Shown in pieces: positions 1 through 12,183 of a stretch of DNA of 64,000 nucleotides. Positions within the stretch are counted from its first letter, which is position 1, and each line of letters begins with the position of its first letter. The notes under the pieces are model-generated. The model searched no databases and had not been told where the DNA came from. It was given only the letters and a program-made list of their open reading frames with translations. The position numbers and the translations under genes were made by a program. Source of the stretch: Polytrichum commune (taxonomy: Eukaryota > Streptophyta > Polytrichopsida > Polytrichales > Polytrichaceae); the NCBI GenBank assembly GCA_950295325.1, contig OX485809.1:28522001-28586000 (forward strand), in the 5' to 3' direction.

Positions 1-1033
1 CCATGTTCATATGGTCATTCCTATCAACACTCCTAGCATGAGTTGGATTGTGAAAGACGTGCAATATAGGTGGAGAAAAAGGGCAAAAGAACATTCATCC
101 AAAACATGACTGAACAGTTCACAACTTTGAAAAACTGTCTCTGGCATGGCCTCTTTACTTGTTATTTCAAAATGCCCTACCTAGCTACCTCTAGGTGCTT
201 GCCTAAGGGGGTGTTTGAAAAATTGCCGTCATTGTGCCGAGATAGCTAAAACAAGGTTATCAAAATGCACCTCTCTTTCTCTCTCATCCATTCTGGATCG
301 ACGCTTAACATCAATCCATTGTAGAGACTAGTGGTTATTCTCATCTCAAATGTCTTTAATGTGGCATAACCTATTCCTATTGAGTTGAGTGAGTAATATA
401 CTTGGATTAGAAGATTTAATGTTTGATATGCAAGAAAGAAAGACTAACCATATTTTGTTGTACTTAGTATGTAAGAAGATGGTGTTTGGAATCAGGAACT
501 CCAAAGTAAGACTGCATTTAGTAAGACTTGAGATTTCTAGAAGTATCTCTTAGATACTATGGACAAAGATGGATGAGACTTCAAGTGCATGTGGGTATAA
601 TAAGAGAGAGCTCAAGGGAGGAGAGAGGATCATCTTATTGTTTCTCTCCTATGGTTGGGTGCTTCAAGATCATAGAAATCACAATATAATTGTCTCTAGA
701 TTGTAAAGCTTTTGTAATATACAAAGTTTGAAAGTTTGCAATACTAGTGTCTTATGTGAATTCATGATTGCATTTATTCTTGTGTAAAAAAGGAATGTGA
801 TAATTTGATGTTAGAGCGAGAGACTTAATTAAGGTTGTAGAATTTATGGCTAACACCACAACTACCACAACCACCACAACCACCATAGTTATAACTCATG
901 AAGCAAGAGAAAACAAAATGGGAATGATGCGGGAGGTGATTGCTTAGGAACAAGAAAATAGAAAGTGGCGCATTGAAGATGATTAGGTGGTACTAGTACT
1001 TGCTCCTAACAATAATGATGAATATTGACCAAC
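1..1033. other. AT-rich spacer, no gene recognised
   Basis: I see no credible coding region, RNA gene or transposon end here. The sequence is AT-rich with stops in every frame. It lies just upstream of a gag-like relic and could hold the remains of a long terminal repeat, but I could not find a matching second copy in the window. Confidence 0.4.
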
Positions 1034-1980
1034 TTCAACTCTTGTAGGGAGTTATAGTAGGCGTTCACAATCTCCTAGTCGACCGCAAAATAGTCATGGC
1101 AAAAGATCAAGGTCTAGGAGTTGTGAGAGGCAAAGTACATCGCATCCATCTAGTCTAGGAAGAGTTTCTTCATCACTTTCATCATCCAGTGACATGCCTA
1201 ATACTTCATCTCTTAGGAACTCTAGCTTATATGCTCTTTTTTCTAGGTCTCATAGACCAAAGAACAATAGAAAATGCATTGATGTCATAAGTGATGCGAG
1301 AAAATTTGCCATTCAACCCACTTTTAGAGGGCATAATTTCAAGCCTAAAGAGGCTTTGTTTTCTTTATCTATAGTCGAGGATCTTTTCTTGAAGAAATGA
1401 AATAAGTGTAAAGGTCATTTTTTTGACTGACAATGCCCGTGTTTGGTATGACATAGTTCAGAGGGATTGGGAAGGACATGGACTACATCCTATCAGAAGG
1501 TAGAAGGATTTCAAGGAGTTGTTTCTTGAGAAACTCCTTCCATTTGGCTTCCAATCACCGATGCGTTCAAAATTGTAAGGTTGTCTGTCACAAAATTTAT
1601 ATCTAAGTTTGATGAGCAACACTATGTCTACTTTCCGTCACGGACGGAGATAGATTGAGTGGAGTTTTTAATGAAAGCTTTGAGGGATTCTATTGGAATT
1701 AAAGTCAAACCCTACAACCCTATCATGTTGAGTGAAGCACGTCGTTTGGCTAAAAACTTTTGAGAAACAAGATAAGGCAACAAAGTCTAGTTGACTTGGA
1801 AAGAGGCCTATAGGATCTAATCTCAAGGTCAATTTCTGACACCTTCTAAATTCCCTAGAAAGGATCGTGATCATGGAAAACAATAACAAGATTATTAAAC
1901 ATTGTTTCGTGTGCAATGAACCTAGACAATAGGTCCCTCAAATGCCCCAAGAGAAAGAAGCGACAAACAACAACCTTGGA
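1034..1980 (+). pseudogene. decayed LTR-retrotransposon gag-like region
   Basis: A broken plus-strand reading frame resembles a Ty3/gypsy-type gag. It has a Ser/Arg-rich stretch (about 1040-1180), then a block resembling a capsid domain (about 1300-1620; pieces such as DNARVWYDIVQRDW and KDFKELFLEKLLPF), and finally a zinc-knuckle-like CFVCNEP...LKCPKRKK segment near 1899-1965. The frame is broken by many stops, and a frameshift separates the first two cysteines from the last one, so it cannot be functional. No protease, reverse transcriptase or integrase was recognised downstream, and no LTR pair was seen. The family assignment rests on general gag appearance only. Confidence 0.45.
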
Positions 1981-4512
1981 GGTGGAAGGAATTAATAGAG
2001 GCCCTAGAGCATGATGGAGGTGGCTTGGTTTAAGTTTTTATAGTCGTGATGAACATGGAAGTAGAGCAAACACTTTGTCTTTTTTGTTTAGCATTAGCAT
2101 CTAAGTTAACTTCAAAGATACTAAACAAATGGGTTTCCATTTATTTATGAGTTAGAAATTTCAAAAGCTATGAAGTGTAGATATGACCTAAATTTCATAA
2201 GCACGGATTTGTAACCTTCCTATTTTTATGTTCCCAAAATCTAAAGTTGCTCCAACCTTACCTGGAGATTAAGACCTTCAAAAACAAATTGGTGCCGTTG
2301 GAATCAAGATTGTGTTTGGGATTGAATGTGTTTTTCTTTTTTACTTGGCCACAAATGTTGGGTCTTTTTGTTATGTTGGAAGCGAATTTTGTTTTGCAAT
2401 TGTGCTATGGGACACACTATTGGGTTGTTGGACACACATTTCTAAATATGGGCAAGACAGAGTGCTCTAGTGGTGGTGGTGGTTAAGAGTGGACACCGCT
2501 CATCACATATTACATCATTGCAACAATGAGAGTAAAATATGGACAGATTAAGAGCTTAAGTTGTTTGCAACAATTTAGTGAGAGAGTTAGAGCCATAAGT
2601 TAATGAAAAGGTTAGGTTCATGTTTGTAAGCAATACAAAGTGGTGTACAAGTGTGGGTACATGATGCTGGAGAAGTATGGGAATAGGTAGCCAATGATGC
2701 AGATAAAAGGCAATCGTAAGCATAAATAGGGTGTTGTTGAAGTTGTGCCTTTGGTAACTTATGCCTTCATGGCAAACCTAGGTATGACCCCAAGTGGTGA
2801 CATGCTAGCACATCCCAACACAAGGGGAATGGCATGTAGCATTACTACCATGGTTGCGAGTAAAATTAGGTGCTAAAAGGGGAATACATTAGCCCGTTTT
2901 GTGACAAATAGGCAGTGCATAATTTTCTCAATTGAAGCTAAACTTTTTAGTGAAATAAAGATCGTTGCATGTATATTTGAACTATGTGTGTTGCGTGGGA
3001 AAAATGTTTAGAAGTGTTGGTTTAAGGACCACTTGCCTTATCATTGAATCGATATTAAGAAAATACTACAAAAAGGGGTGGGGGAGGGGTAGAAGCCTGA
3101 AAATTATGTGGATATTATTTTGATGCATTTATGCCAATGTTCTAGGCCCAAAGTGGGGAGCTACATACTTCAAAACTAATACTAATTATATCATTTGACG
3201 AACACAAAACACAATTCAATGATAAAGAATATGAGACCAAATAAAAGTAGAAATAGGATTGAATCATATCGTTCCACATCAACTTTACATGTCAACCTCC
3301 CAATTGAATTTTTGAAAGAAAAATAAAAATCCAACTAGTCAAGTCGACACGGTATGAATTTTCAAGGTGACAAGTGAAATTGACCCAAATTATCAAGTCA
3401 ATCAACATAGTTAATGCTTGGTTTCTTCAAAACAAAAAAACACACACACACAGTTTTGTTTTTGTCCCGTCCTATCACACATGATGGCCATCATGTTCAA
3501 GTGTTGTCCAATGTGACAACCCTATTTCTAGGTGCTTCTACCTTGCTTAAAATCCAGTGGATACACCATGTGCAACCTCACTTGCTCAAGGCCTTTTCAT
3601 GAACACTTCAATTTTGTGATTTGATGACAAGTTCACTTCAATACATAAGCACAAACGTCATGCAAATAGAGATTAGAAAAAAAAAAAAAAACAAACAAAA
3701 CACCATGCAACTAGAGACTAGAAAATACAAACATCATGCAAATAGATGTTACAAAAAACTAGTTTGAAAGCCGTAGAAACCAATATGATTTCCAACACTT
3801 GGTCATCTCCACCACTGTAACAACGTCTGAAATTCGAACACATCATGTGCAGCCTCAACATGTTGATAACACTTCTAAGTGTATTTCAACACTTCTATTT
3901 GGTCATCAAATGACTCAAGATCTAAACCTACACTTCCATTTAGCACAATAATGCAAATAGACAGTAACAAGAACTGTAGTTCTGAATACCCTGGAACTCG
4001 ATTTTCTCGACGATGGAAACCAAATTGGACAGTAGTTTGATTAAACGTGACTCGATGCTTAATTAAATAACGTGCAATTGTTTTAAGGCTGCTGCATAAG
4101 CCACTCACTTACTTCGTACTTTGTACGTATTTAAAGTGTGCCATCCACGATGGATGTGCAAAGGGCCGACATGAATTAGAGACTCCGACAAGGTCACGGT
4201 AATCAGGAAAGCCATGATCAGCTTCTCTGCAAAAAAAAAGGGCTTAAAAAAATAGAGGAGCGAGCAAATTAGCACCCCAAGCTCCTGATCTGGACTGTGC
4301 AGTGTCCTGAATTAAAGCTGCAACACACTACATTATTATTCGTACACAGATTAGAACTTCAAGAGAGGCTGCTCCTTGCTTCCAGAAAGTAGGCCAGGGC
4401 CCATTGCCACCCTACTTTGATGTCATCCATATACAGTCGTACACTGCTGGCAATGGTATCTAGCTGTTAAGCACGGAGCAGTGACCTTTGGTCATAAACA
4501 TCATGAGAATGG
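1981..4512. other. spacer, no gene recognised
   Basis: Possibly the eroded remainder of the retrotransposon whose gag lies upstream, but no pol motif could be read. It contains a G-rich run near 3075-3095 and a short imperfect repeat of the type CATGCAAATAGAGAT around 3658-3750. The reading frames present are short and unconvincing. Confidence 0.4.
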
Positions 4513-4978
4513 ATACACCTTAAACTCCGTAATATCAACCCCCATAATGTCACTCACTCTCTAATATCCCAAAGCCCTAGGGAACAAATCTTTGTAGTTC
4601 AAATTTCACCCTCTATTGTCACATTTCTCTCTCTTATATCACGAATTTTGTCATTAATGCAAACCATCGAAGAAGTCAAGCCACACCCTCGCATTGCGCC
4701 ATGTGTCAATATGTGGAGTGCCACCTTCTTATTCTTATTCTACTTCTTCTTCTCATGCCACTTGTTGAATGTTGATGCATGCATATATCGCATCGCCCAG
4801 GAAGGCCAAGTGGGGTGGACCACACCACATCATTAAAATGTTGCACTTTGTGTTATTCTATAGTCTCACATGCTACACTAATTCTATAGTATCACGCATC
4901 CATGTTAACACTACAAAACTCTGTAGTATCACGTACACTTTGGTTGCCACGGGTGTGATACTACAGAGTTTAGAGTGA
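4513..4978. mobile_element. MITE-like element, TACACCTTAAACTCC family, copy 1
   Basis: The left end TACACCTTAAACTCCGTAAT is mirrored at the right end by ATACTACAGAGTTTAGAGTG as an imperfect terminal inverted repeat. The internal sequence is clearly similar, with indels, to 38211-38576, which lies inside an intron of the SRPBCC gene. Shared blocks include the ATATCACG and CATCCATG segments near the right end. It has no coding capacity of its own, so it appears to be a non-autonomous DNA transposon. A target duplication is not clear, so the superfamily is open. Confidence 0.6.
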
Positions 4979-5385
4979 ACAACACTCACTACACCGTTTA
5001 TGGTATTAATTGTCACTCACTCTATTGGCGAACAACCTAAACTAGATGCTTGGAGGTTTTAAAATGTCATGGTTGCTAATTGTCAACATGGTAAACTTCA
5101 TACAAGGGAATGCCATGAGAGGAGTGTATTCTAGGATTTGAGGGTGGGAGCCTAAGGGTAGTGCCTAAAAATCCCAACATGCATGACTTGAAGGGCATTC
5201 CCTTATGTAAAGAGATTTTTTGATATTTTTCTTAGAAAAGATGTATGGAGGGCATTTTACCGGGTGGCAAAACCAATTTTTGGGGAGGGCATAATGTGCT
5301 TCACTCACATATCTGCACATTTGGTTAGATAATGGGCACATGATAACAAAGGGGAAAAATAATAATAATCTAGAAGTGCTTTACG

Positions 5386-5881
5386 CCCAGGGAGTGCACT
5401 GTTCAAGTACTGTATTTATACACGTGGGTGCACAAAAGGGGTATTATTTTAAAAAAGCATGTACAAAATGTACGTACAAGAGACATATTGCTATTAAGCA
5501 AGAAGTAGATATACATGAGGCTATAGAAAAATATATGTAAAGCATGCATTTACGCGTTTATGCGTTCAAGTCAGACCTGGACCAAGAATCATGTGTTTTT
5601 TCATCCACTAAGTAACGACTTTATAACTAAAAATCCATGATTTGATATTATACATATAATAGGGACATATTTTTGCATTTTCAAACATTTGTACACATGT
5701 TATATACAATTTATGTATTTGTTTTTGGACTCTTGTGTACGTATGGAAATGTATTTTGAAGCAATGAGATTTGTAAGTATATTGCTTGATTTTAGCAAAA
5801 ATAAAATGTATACAGGGGTATTTTAATAAGGGGCATGCATGCACGTGATGCTTGGTTTTAATGAATAGTGCACTCCCTGGG
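5386..5881. mobile_element. non-autonomous hAT-like element, CCCAGGGAGTGCAC ends
   Basis: The terminal inverted repeat CCCAGGGAGTGCACT / AGTGCACTCCCTGGG is flanked by a perfect 8-bp direct repeat GCTTTACG (5378-5385 and 5882-5889). An 8-bp target duplication is the hAT signature. The 496-bp interior is AT-rich and non-coding. The ends relate it to the larger GGGGGTGCACC elements at 29.4, 33.3 and 59.8 kb and to the one at 15.3 kb. Confidence 0.8.
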
Positions 5882-5889
5882 GCTTTACG

Positions 5890-6800
5890 TCAAAATAAGT
5901 AATTTTTTGAGATGAAAAAATGTATGCGTTATGATATTTAGTGTGGCACATGGGGATACTTGAGATGATAGTTTTGCATTTTAATATGCAAAGGGAAGAT
6001 ACTATTGAGCACACTGATGGCAAAGTGCCATGTGTTTACATTTTAGTATGCAAGAGGAAGATATGCTTAAGCATACTAGTGCCAAGTGTAATCTATGTAC
6101 ACTTTTAATCAACTTGTAGACCATTATGTAAGATAGGCTTTCACCTCATAACACTATTGAAGATACCCATGCCAAGATATTAGTAAGCGCACTTGAACGC
6201 CAAGTGTCATGAGGTGACACTAATGGTGAAGTTGTTGATCATTGGTGTGAACCTAGCATACGTTCCAAAATAGGGTAAGTGACACTGAATAGCATAAACA
6301 ATGTAGACAATGTTGTGGGCCTTGGAATAAATGGGAGGTTGTACTAGGGTGATTCTTCCAATAAATTTTCACCTCCAATTTTCAAAGTTGAATCAAGAGC
6401 CTCTCATTTGTATGGTCTTCAATATATGTACTCCTACCAGTTTTACTAATTGCTTGTGAACAGTGCTACCTCACATGGTATGTGTCATCCTAAACGGCTA
6501 TCTTGGTTTTGTTTGTTAGGCATGTGGGGCACTACCTAGGGTGGAGTTTTTCTGATCCTAGTGAGCATTGAGACCAATGTTGGATTGGTACCACCCATTT
6601 TGATATCATTTGGGTATCCATAATGAGGATTTCACATGTTTAATTACTAGTAAGATATGCATATTAGATAGTATTTGCGTTTGTGTTTTCGATATCATTC
6701 GGGTCTATATACCATGCAAAAACCTTCATATCTAGGTTAAATCACCTTAATATTTACATGGATTAGAGTGGTATCGACTCAGGTGTACAAAGATTATCTC
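5890..6800. other. spacer, nothing recognised
   Basis: AT-rich sequence with no convincing reading frame or repeat end. An approximate duplicate, TTTTGCATTTTAATATGCAA.. / TTTACATTTTAGTATGCAA.., lies near 5970-6060. Confidence 0.35.
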
Positions 6801-6808
6801 ACCTTGAC

Positions 6809-7466
6809 CAGGGTTGTCTATTGTGTCGTGACGGAGGCTAATCTCAGCATAATGTCGTGCCGTCACGACACGTATCTGTCACGACATTATGCCAGATGCT
6901 ATCTTTATCCTGACAGACTTGAATTTTACCGAATTTTGTGTGTAATTACATTACCCCATTTCGGACACGTAGGATGTAAGATGTCCACGTGTGATGACAT
7001 GTCAGCAAAGTAGAGGTAAAGTGGGGAAAAAATTACTAGCCCCCGTTCCCGCCCCGCGTTCCCCACGTCCGCCCCTGCGTTCCCGCCCGCGTTCCCCCCC
7101 CCCCCCGTCCGCCCCCGTTCCCCCCGTCGGCCTCCGCGTTCCCCCGCGTTCCCTCCGTCCGCCCCCATGTTCCACCCCGTCCGCCCCACACCCTCCTTAG
7201 TCGTTTTTTACTACTTTGATTTTAACAAAATGGTAAACAGAATGGCAAAATGGTTTACCTGGCGCTAGGCATATCCACGTCCACGTCGGCGTTTTCTGCC
7301 ACATAGGACGCCACCTTGGCAAGAAGGTAAGTATTTTACCCACCCTACTCCGTTCCCCCTATGTTGACCCTACGTGGACCCTATTGTGTCGTGACGGAGG
7401 GGTCCGTCATGACACGACACGTCATGACGGCACGACACCGTCATAACGGCGGGATAGACAACCCTG
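6809..7466 (+). mobile_element. non-autonomous hAT element, copy 1 of an inverted pair
   Basis: The element starts CAGGGTTGTCTAT and ends ATAGACAACCCTG. It is flanked by a perfect 8-bp target duplication ACCTTGAC (6801-6808 and 7467-7474), which is diagnostic of hAT transposition. Both subterminal regions are packed with short motifs of the type GTCGTGACGG in both orientations, as expected for transposase-binding subterminal repeats. The middle (about 7040-7195) is a C-rich minisatellite. No transposase is encoded. The apparent reading frames are by-products of the minisatellite and should not be annotated. Confidence 0.85.
7040..7195. repeat. C-rich minisatellite inside hAT copy 1
   Basis: Irregular tandem units of the form CGTTCCCGCCC or CGTCCGCCCC, with a 10-base C run near 7098. 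The reverse-complement counterpart inside copy 2 (about 7798-7890) has different unit numbers and a long G run, so the array length has changed since the two copies diverged. Confidence 0.8.
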
Positions 7467-7523
7467 ACCTTGACATACCCACCAAATGTCGATATTTGAC
7501 TGTTAATATGCTTTTGATATGGG

Positions 7524-8124
7524 CAGGGTTGTCTATCCCGATGTCATGACGGTGTCGTGCCGTCATGACGTGTCGTGTCGTGACGGACCCCTCCGTCACG
7601 ACACAATAGGGTCTACGTAGGGTCAACCTAGGGGGAAGCTAGTAGGGTGGGTAAAATACTTACCTTCTTGCCAAGGTGGCGTCCTAAATGGCAGAAAAGG
7701 CCAACGTGGATGTAGATATGCCTAGCGCCAGGTAAACCATTTTGCCATTTTGTTTATCATTCTGTTAAAATCAAAGTAGTAAAATATGACTAAGGAGGGT
7801 GTGGGGCGGACGGGGGGGGGGGGGGGGGGGAAACGGGGGCGGACGGGGGTTGGGAACGGGGGCAGACGGGGCGGGAACGGGGGCGGACGGGTGCTAGTAA
7901 TTTTTTCCCCACTTTACCTCTACTTTGCTGACATGTCATCACACGTGGACATCTTGCATCCTACGTGTCCGAAATGGGGTAATGTAATTACACACAAAAT
8001 TCGGTAAAATTCAAGTCCGTCAGGATAAAGACAGCATCCGGCATAATGTCATGACGGATACGTGTCGTGACGGCACGACATTATGCCAAGATTAGCCTCC
8101 GTCACAACACAATAGACAACCCTG
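7524..8124 (-). mobile_element. non-autonomous hAT element, copy 2 of an inverted pair
   Basis: This is the reverse-complement relative of 6809-7466, with the same CAGGGTTGTCTAT ends. The flanks GATATGGG (7516-7523) and GAGTATGG (8125-8132) look like a target duplication disturbed by a 1-base indel. The two copies are separated by only ~57 bp, so the whole 6.8-8.1 kb interval can fold back on itself over about 600 bp per arm. Confidence 0.8.
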
Positions 8125-8132
8125 GAGTATGG

Positions 8133-9277
8133 GCCACGGATAAATTCTTTAATACCCTTATTGATGTTGATTTTCATTACCATGCATTCACCTATATACT
8201 ATACACTAGACCAACCACCGGTTGAGACGCCCTAAACCAACTTCCCTCCTTAGAACGAGACTTGTATCGAGATGGCGTCTCAACTTCACATGGCTCATGA
8301 GCAATTTCTCTCTCGGACAAGGACAGAATGCATCAAGTTTGTTTCTCTATTACACCTACCGAGGTACAACTACTTGCATTTCTTGCACTCTACTCTACCC
8401 ATAAAGGACACTGTAAGCTTTATATGTTGGAAGTAGTCCTTAACACACGAGAAACATCTGCATTTTCAACATGTGGAACCAATGGACAATGGAAGTGTTG
8501 GTAAGATTGACATTCAATCCGTGCATTTCATGTGAGATTGGTTGGGATAATATTGATTTATGATATTTGCATTATTAAGTTTTCTATCTTTATTGCATCA
8601 TCAAGGCGAGAGGAAAATATTGTTGCATAGGTACGAGGTAACCTCTCATCCAATTGGCGTGTTGAAAACATGTTAGACCCTAGGCTTGTGATTGATTCAT
8701 CTCAAAAGGGTCTCACTAGATTTATTTGACGTCTTTGAAACTAATTTCAATGTGAAATCAACTCAATAAAATACATCAACATCTAGAATAGGTACATGCT
8801 ATTTGAAGGTGCTTTCATAGGAAGGATGAGATGGAATATTACCTTAGCAATGACCCTTGTGCACCAATATTTAATCACAAAATAAAACTTATGAAGAATT
8901 CTTGGAGCCATAGAAATGAAATCTTGGAAAATTATACTTTGAAGTAAGAGCAACACATTAGATACAATGTTGTGTTATCTTTGTATTTTTAATAGAGAGA
9001 TTGTTTTCTTTTCATTGCACTTTTGAACTTGTGATGAATTTCTTACAATTTTCAATTGAATCTTATGGAATGTTTTCGTCCAAGTAAATAAATTTCTCGT
9101 CACTCCAATGATGAACAAGCCTCACTCCTACGGTATCCTTTAGCTTGGAACTTATTGAGGACAATTCACCTATTATGGAATTCTTCATAGAGATATCCAA
9201 ATTCCAATATACCATAGAATTCTATTAAAGCTAATGATCCCCAACTGGTCACCTAATTATCAAAACTCCGTAGTATG
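8133..9277. other. spacer, no gene recognised
   Basis: AT-rich sequence with only short chance reading frames. No repeat ends were recognised. Confidence 0.35.
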
Positions 9278-9438
9278 CATAACATTGCTCAATGTGCAAC
9301 TCTTGTTCCATGGCCCCTCAGAATATTATAGTGGGATGCTTGAAAAGCTGCGCAAGGAGACTTGAATTTAAATTTAGACTGAACTCCCAACATCCCACTG
9401 TTATATTTTGAGAGCCCACATCATTGAGTGATGTTATG
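9278..9438. mobile_element. small MITE, CATAACATT family, copy 1
   Basis: The 161-bp unit has inverted ends CATAACATTGCTCA / TGAGTGATGTTATG. A further inverted pair sits inside, around GTGGGATG / CATCCCAC. It is clearly related along its whole length to 26557-26711. The whole unit can form one long imperfect hairpin. No clear target duplication is visible. Confidence 0.65.
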
Positions 9439-10003
9439 TGATATGTGATTGTGCATGCAATCCCTTTATTATGTGAAGTTTATGTTCTTGAAACATTGTT
9501 ACTAAATGTCAATAAGGCTCATCTAGGTCTTAAGGACATGTGCTCTTTATTTTTGTACTAGATAAAGAACAAGTTAAGAAATAACGTTCTGTGGTGACCA
9601 TACTAGTGTCAAAGCATGTGTTTGTTTCTCAACTTTGTGAGCTTGCTTAGACAAATCTTATGATGATTGAGCGGTGTCATACACAACAAGCATATGAGTC
9701 CCAAGCAATTGAACTGCATTCCTTAGAAATTATCCTTTGTCACTAGAAATGTGCAAATCTATCATAATGGTAGTTTTGTATATTTTTCTCACCGACATAG
9801 AACAATTGTCTAGGACTTAATACATGTTGGTAGTGATGTTTTCCAATAAGTTTTTTCTTCCCAAAGAAACCCTATAATAGGCTTGCAAATTGCAATATCA
9901 CCTCTACTTTATATTCAATTATGAAAAGTGAAGAACCTTACACTGTTGGCAAACTGTCCCCAAAGAATATGGGTTTGTGATGTATCAAGCATAACATTAC
10001 TAA
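9439..10003. other. spacer, no gene recognised
   Basis: AT-rich. I see no supported feature. Confidence 0.35.
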
Positions 10004-10392
10004 GGCCTGGTTTAGACAAGTGCATGGAAAAAGAATGAACAATGACACCATGGCCAATCATTTGTCCCCCGGAAGTGCTTCCACATCATTAGAAGGTTGT
10101 GTGTGCCGTCTAGTTCATCAGAGGCGGCTTCAAACATGTCAACAACCCTAACTAGCCCTAACTCAACAAGCATGTTCGCTCCCCTATCGGAGAAGTTTGG
10201 AGCCACCCTGCCCCTCCAAGCAAGACCCAAAATTTCTCCATCTTGTCCGCCAAGGTGGCTACATTGGTTGGTGACATGGCGGGTTGACAAAGTGGACAAA
10301 CCCTAGGTCTAAACAATGCATTGGATAAAGTTGTTATTTCAACCACTGATCTTTGACAATCTTTTTGTCCAAGTGCTTGCCTGAACCAGACC
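10004..10392. mobile_element. Tourist-like (PIF/Harbinger) MITE
   Basis: The left end GGCCTGGTTTAGACAAGTGC and the right end GCTTGCCTGAACCAGACC form an imperfect inverted repeat. They are flanked by the trinucleotide TAA on both sides (10001-10003 and 10393-10395), the usual PIF/Harbinger target duplication. At 389 bp with no transposase, it is non-autonomous. The overlapping reading frames on both strands have no recognisable domain and are probably fortuitous. Confidence 0.7.
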
Positions 10393-10395
10393 TAA

Positions 10396-11595
10396 GGCTC
10401 ATGCTCCCTCACACTTTTTAAATAAATCAAGGGATACATTTTTTTGTGATCAAAAGTTTACCGCTGCACTAAAGCTGAGGCCACTATTTTTTGTGAATCA
10501 CAACATATTTATATCCAACCTTTGGCTGAATTATTCTCATGCCTAGGGTAAGTGGCAGGTGGAGCTTATCAATGGTATGAAGACAAAATGACAAGTCGAG
10601 TCGGTGTCATCATTGTTGCATTACAAGTTTCTCGTTGAAGAAGGCTCTCCAGAAAAAGGCAAACAAAATACACACCCCCATCAAAAAGGCAAGCAACACG
10701 ACCCTCTCAAATACCCCATACTCAAGGTCATGTCCTTGGCATAGTTGCAGATCTTTAGCGTCCATAGATTCCTCCACATGTTGCTCCTCTGCACACCTCG
10801 TTCTGTGATACATTGTGATGCTAGAATCAAAGCACGGGGAGAACCGATCGCTAGTTGTAGATGAACCGCTTCAGTTTGAAAAATAACCGGTTCAAGCTCA
10901 ACTCTTCAGGAAATTTACCAAGCGTTTTAGAGGAATCCATACAATATACCTCAAATCAATATTAAAGAACAATCCAAAGATAATGTCAACGTGTAGCCGC
11001 TTGGACTGGGAATCACTATGATCTTGACCTATTATGCCCAAAATTCTCCACAGACACTGGCTGGAATTTCATCAAATCTCACAAAATGATGAGTGTAATT
11101 GGTGGATAGAAGAGGAAGAAACCGTGGTTTATTTTTATATGGAAAGTGGGCATTTCAAATTAAAAGTCATCAACCGTAGGTAACTTTTGTTTTCCTATAG
11201 TTCTTTTACTTTATGTGCTGTACTTTTAATTTTATAAGAATATTAGCCTTACCCCCCCCCCCCAATCGTGCCTCCCTCACAAAACATTTACTTTTTACTT
11301 TTTGTTTGGAGACAATAGGAGAAAATCAACTCCAACTTTCATAACAGATTCACCGGTGTTACGTGGGACTGACAATATTCCATGGAATATTTTCCATATT
11401 CAGATTGTCTCCCAAAGTTGCACAGATATGAATAGCTCAAACTTTCTAGGATATGTTTGTTCAAAATTTCATTACAATATGTTAAAAAATTTGGTGATGT
11501 ACTTGCTTGTGCGACATGAGAGTAAGTGGACTCATGTATCATTTTTGTGGAGTTGGCATACATTACAGCGAGGAGTGATGTTGTTATCAAGTATT
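10396..11595. other. spacer between Tourist-like element and LINE
   Basis: No gene recognised. It contains one copy of a dispersed repeat (10835-10965) and a C run near 11252-11262. The LINE 3' end on the minus strand may lie in the T-rich stretch near 11285-11310, but no clear poly-A tail is visible. Confidence 0.35.
10835..10965 (-). repeat. dispersed repeat with AACCGGTT-like core, copy 1
   Basis: Read on the minus strand, this matches 23268-23450, 28385-28540 and, more weakly, 27835-28000. Shared landmarks in order are a CCTCTAAA block, a CCTGAAG block, AACCGGTTATTT, GGTTCATCT.CAACTAG and TTCTCCCCG. No ends or coding are evident. It may be part of an LTR or a short interspersed element. 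Confidence 0.6.
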
Positions 11596-12183
11596 CTATT
11601 TTTCGATAATTACCCATGTATTGTCCATATCGAAATTTGAACGTTTGTCTAATATGTGCTTTGGAGGCGTGTGGCCAGGTCTATAAAATATTAGACCATG
11701 GGTGGTGAATGCTTGTGTTTTGTAGCCATTTGTTAATGTAAGGAATGTTATTTGTGGTATATGAGATTGTGGAGCTGAAGTATTCCTTTTTGACATATCA
11801 TTTGAGGTTGTGGATGGAGTTGTTGTGTTGTGTAGAGGTAGGGAACACTGGCAGCTGGTACGGAATGTGATGTCCAATGAGGTGGAATGGGAGTAGTAGT
11901 GAATAAGGAATGGGGTTGGCAAGGGGTCCTTATTTGGCAAGTTTGTTTGCCTCATCATTTCCGATGATATTATCATGTTCACGGACTTTTTGTATTGTGA
12001 CATGATGTTGTGTTCGTTGGATATGGCAGTGAGGAGTTTATCTGGGTGATTGTGTCGGGAGGAAGGGTCACTAAGGTGATTTGAAAGTAGGTAAATACTA
12101 TCAAGGCTATCCGTAAATATATGTACATCATGGGTGAGAGTTTGGGTATGTTGGATGGCTAGGAAAATAGCACATAATTTCAA
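11596..12183 (-). pseudogene. LINE RNase H-like domain relic
   Basis: The minus-strand frame begins with a segment of the type ELxAIxLALxxA followed by IFTDSLDSIYLL, which fits the middle of an RNase H fold: helix A, then a strand with the active-site Asp in TDS. It ends 195 codons later in lower-complexity sequence. The initiating residue is a read-through of an alternative codon, not a real start. It belongs to the split LINE whose RT lies further 5' on the same strand. The upstream part of the RNase H domain is frame-broken near 12184-12290. Confidence 0.6.

Noticed and set aside
6926-7200. Long frames on both strands rich in Gly/Arg or Pro/Arg
   Set aside because: They are translations of the C-rich minisatellite inside a hAT element and have no domain.
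10012-10306. 95-codon minus-strand frame and overlapping plus-strand frame
   Set aside because: They lie inside a 389-bp Tourist-like MITE, show no known motif, and both strands are open because of base composition.
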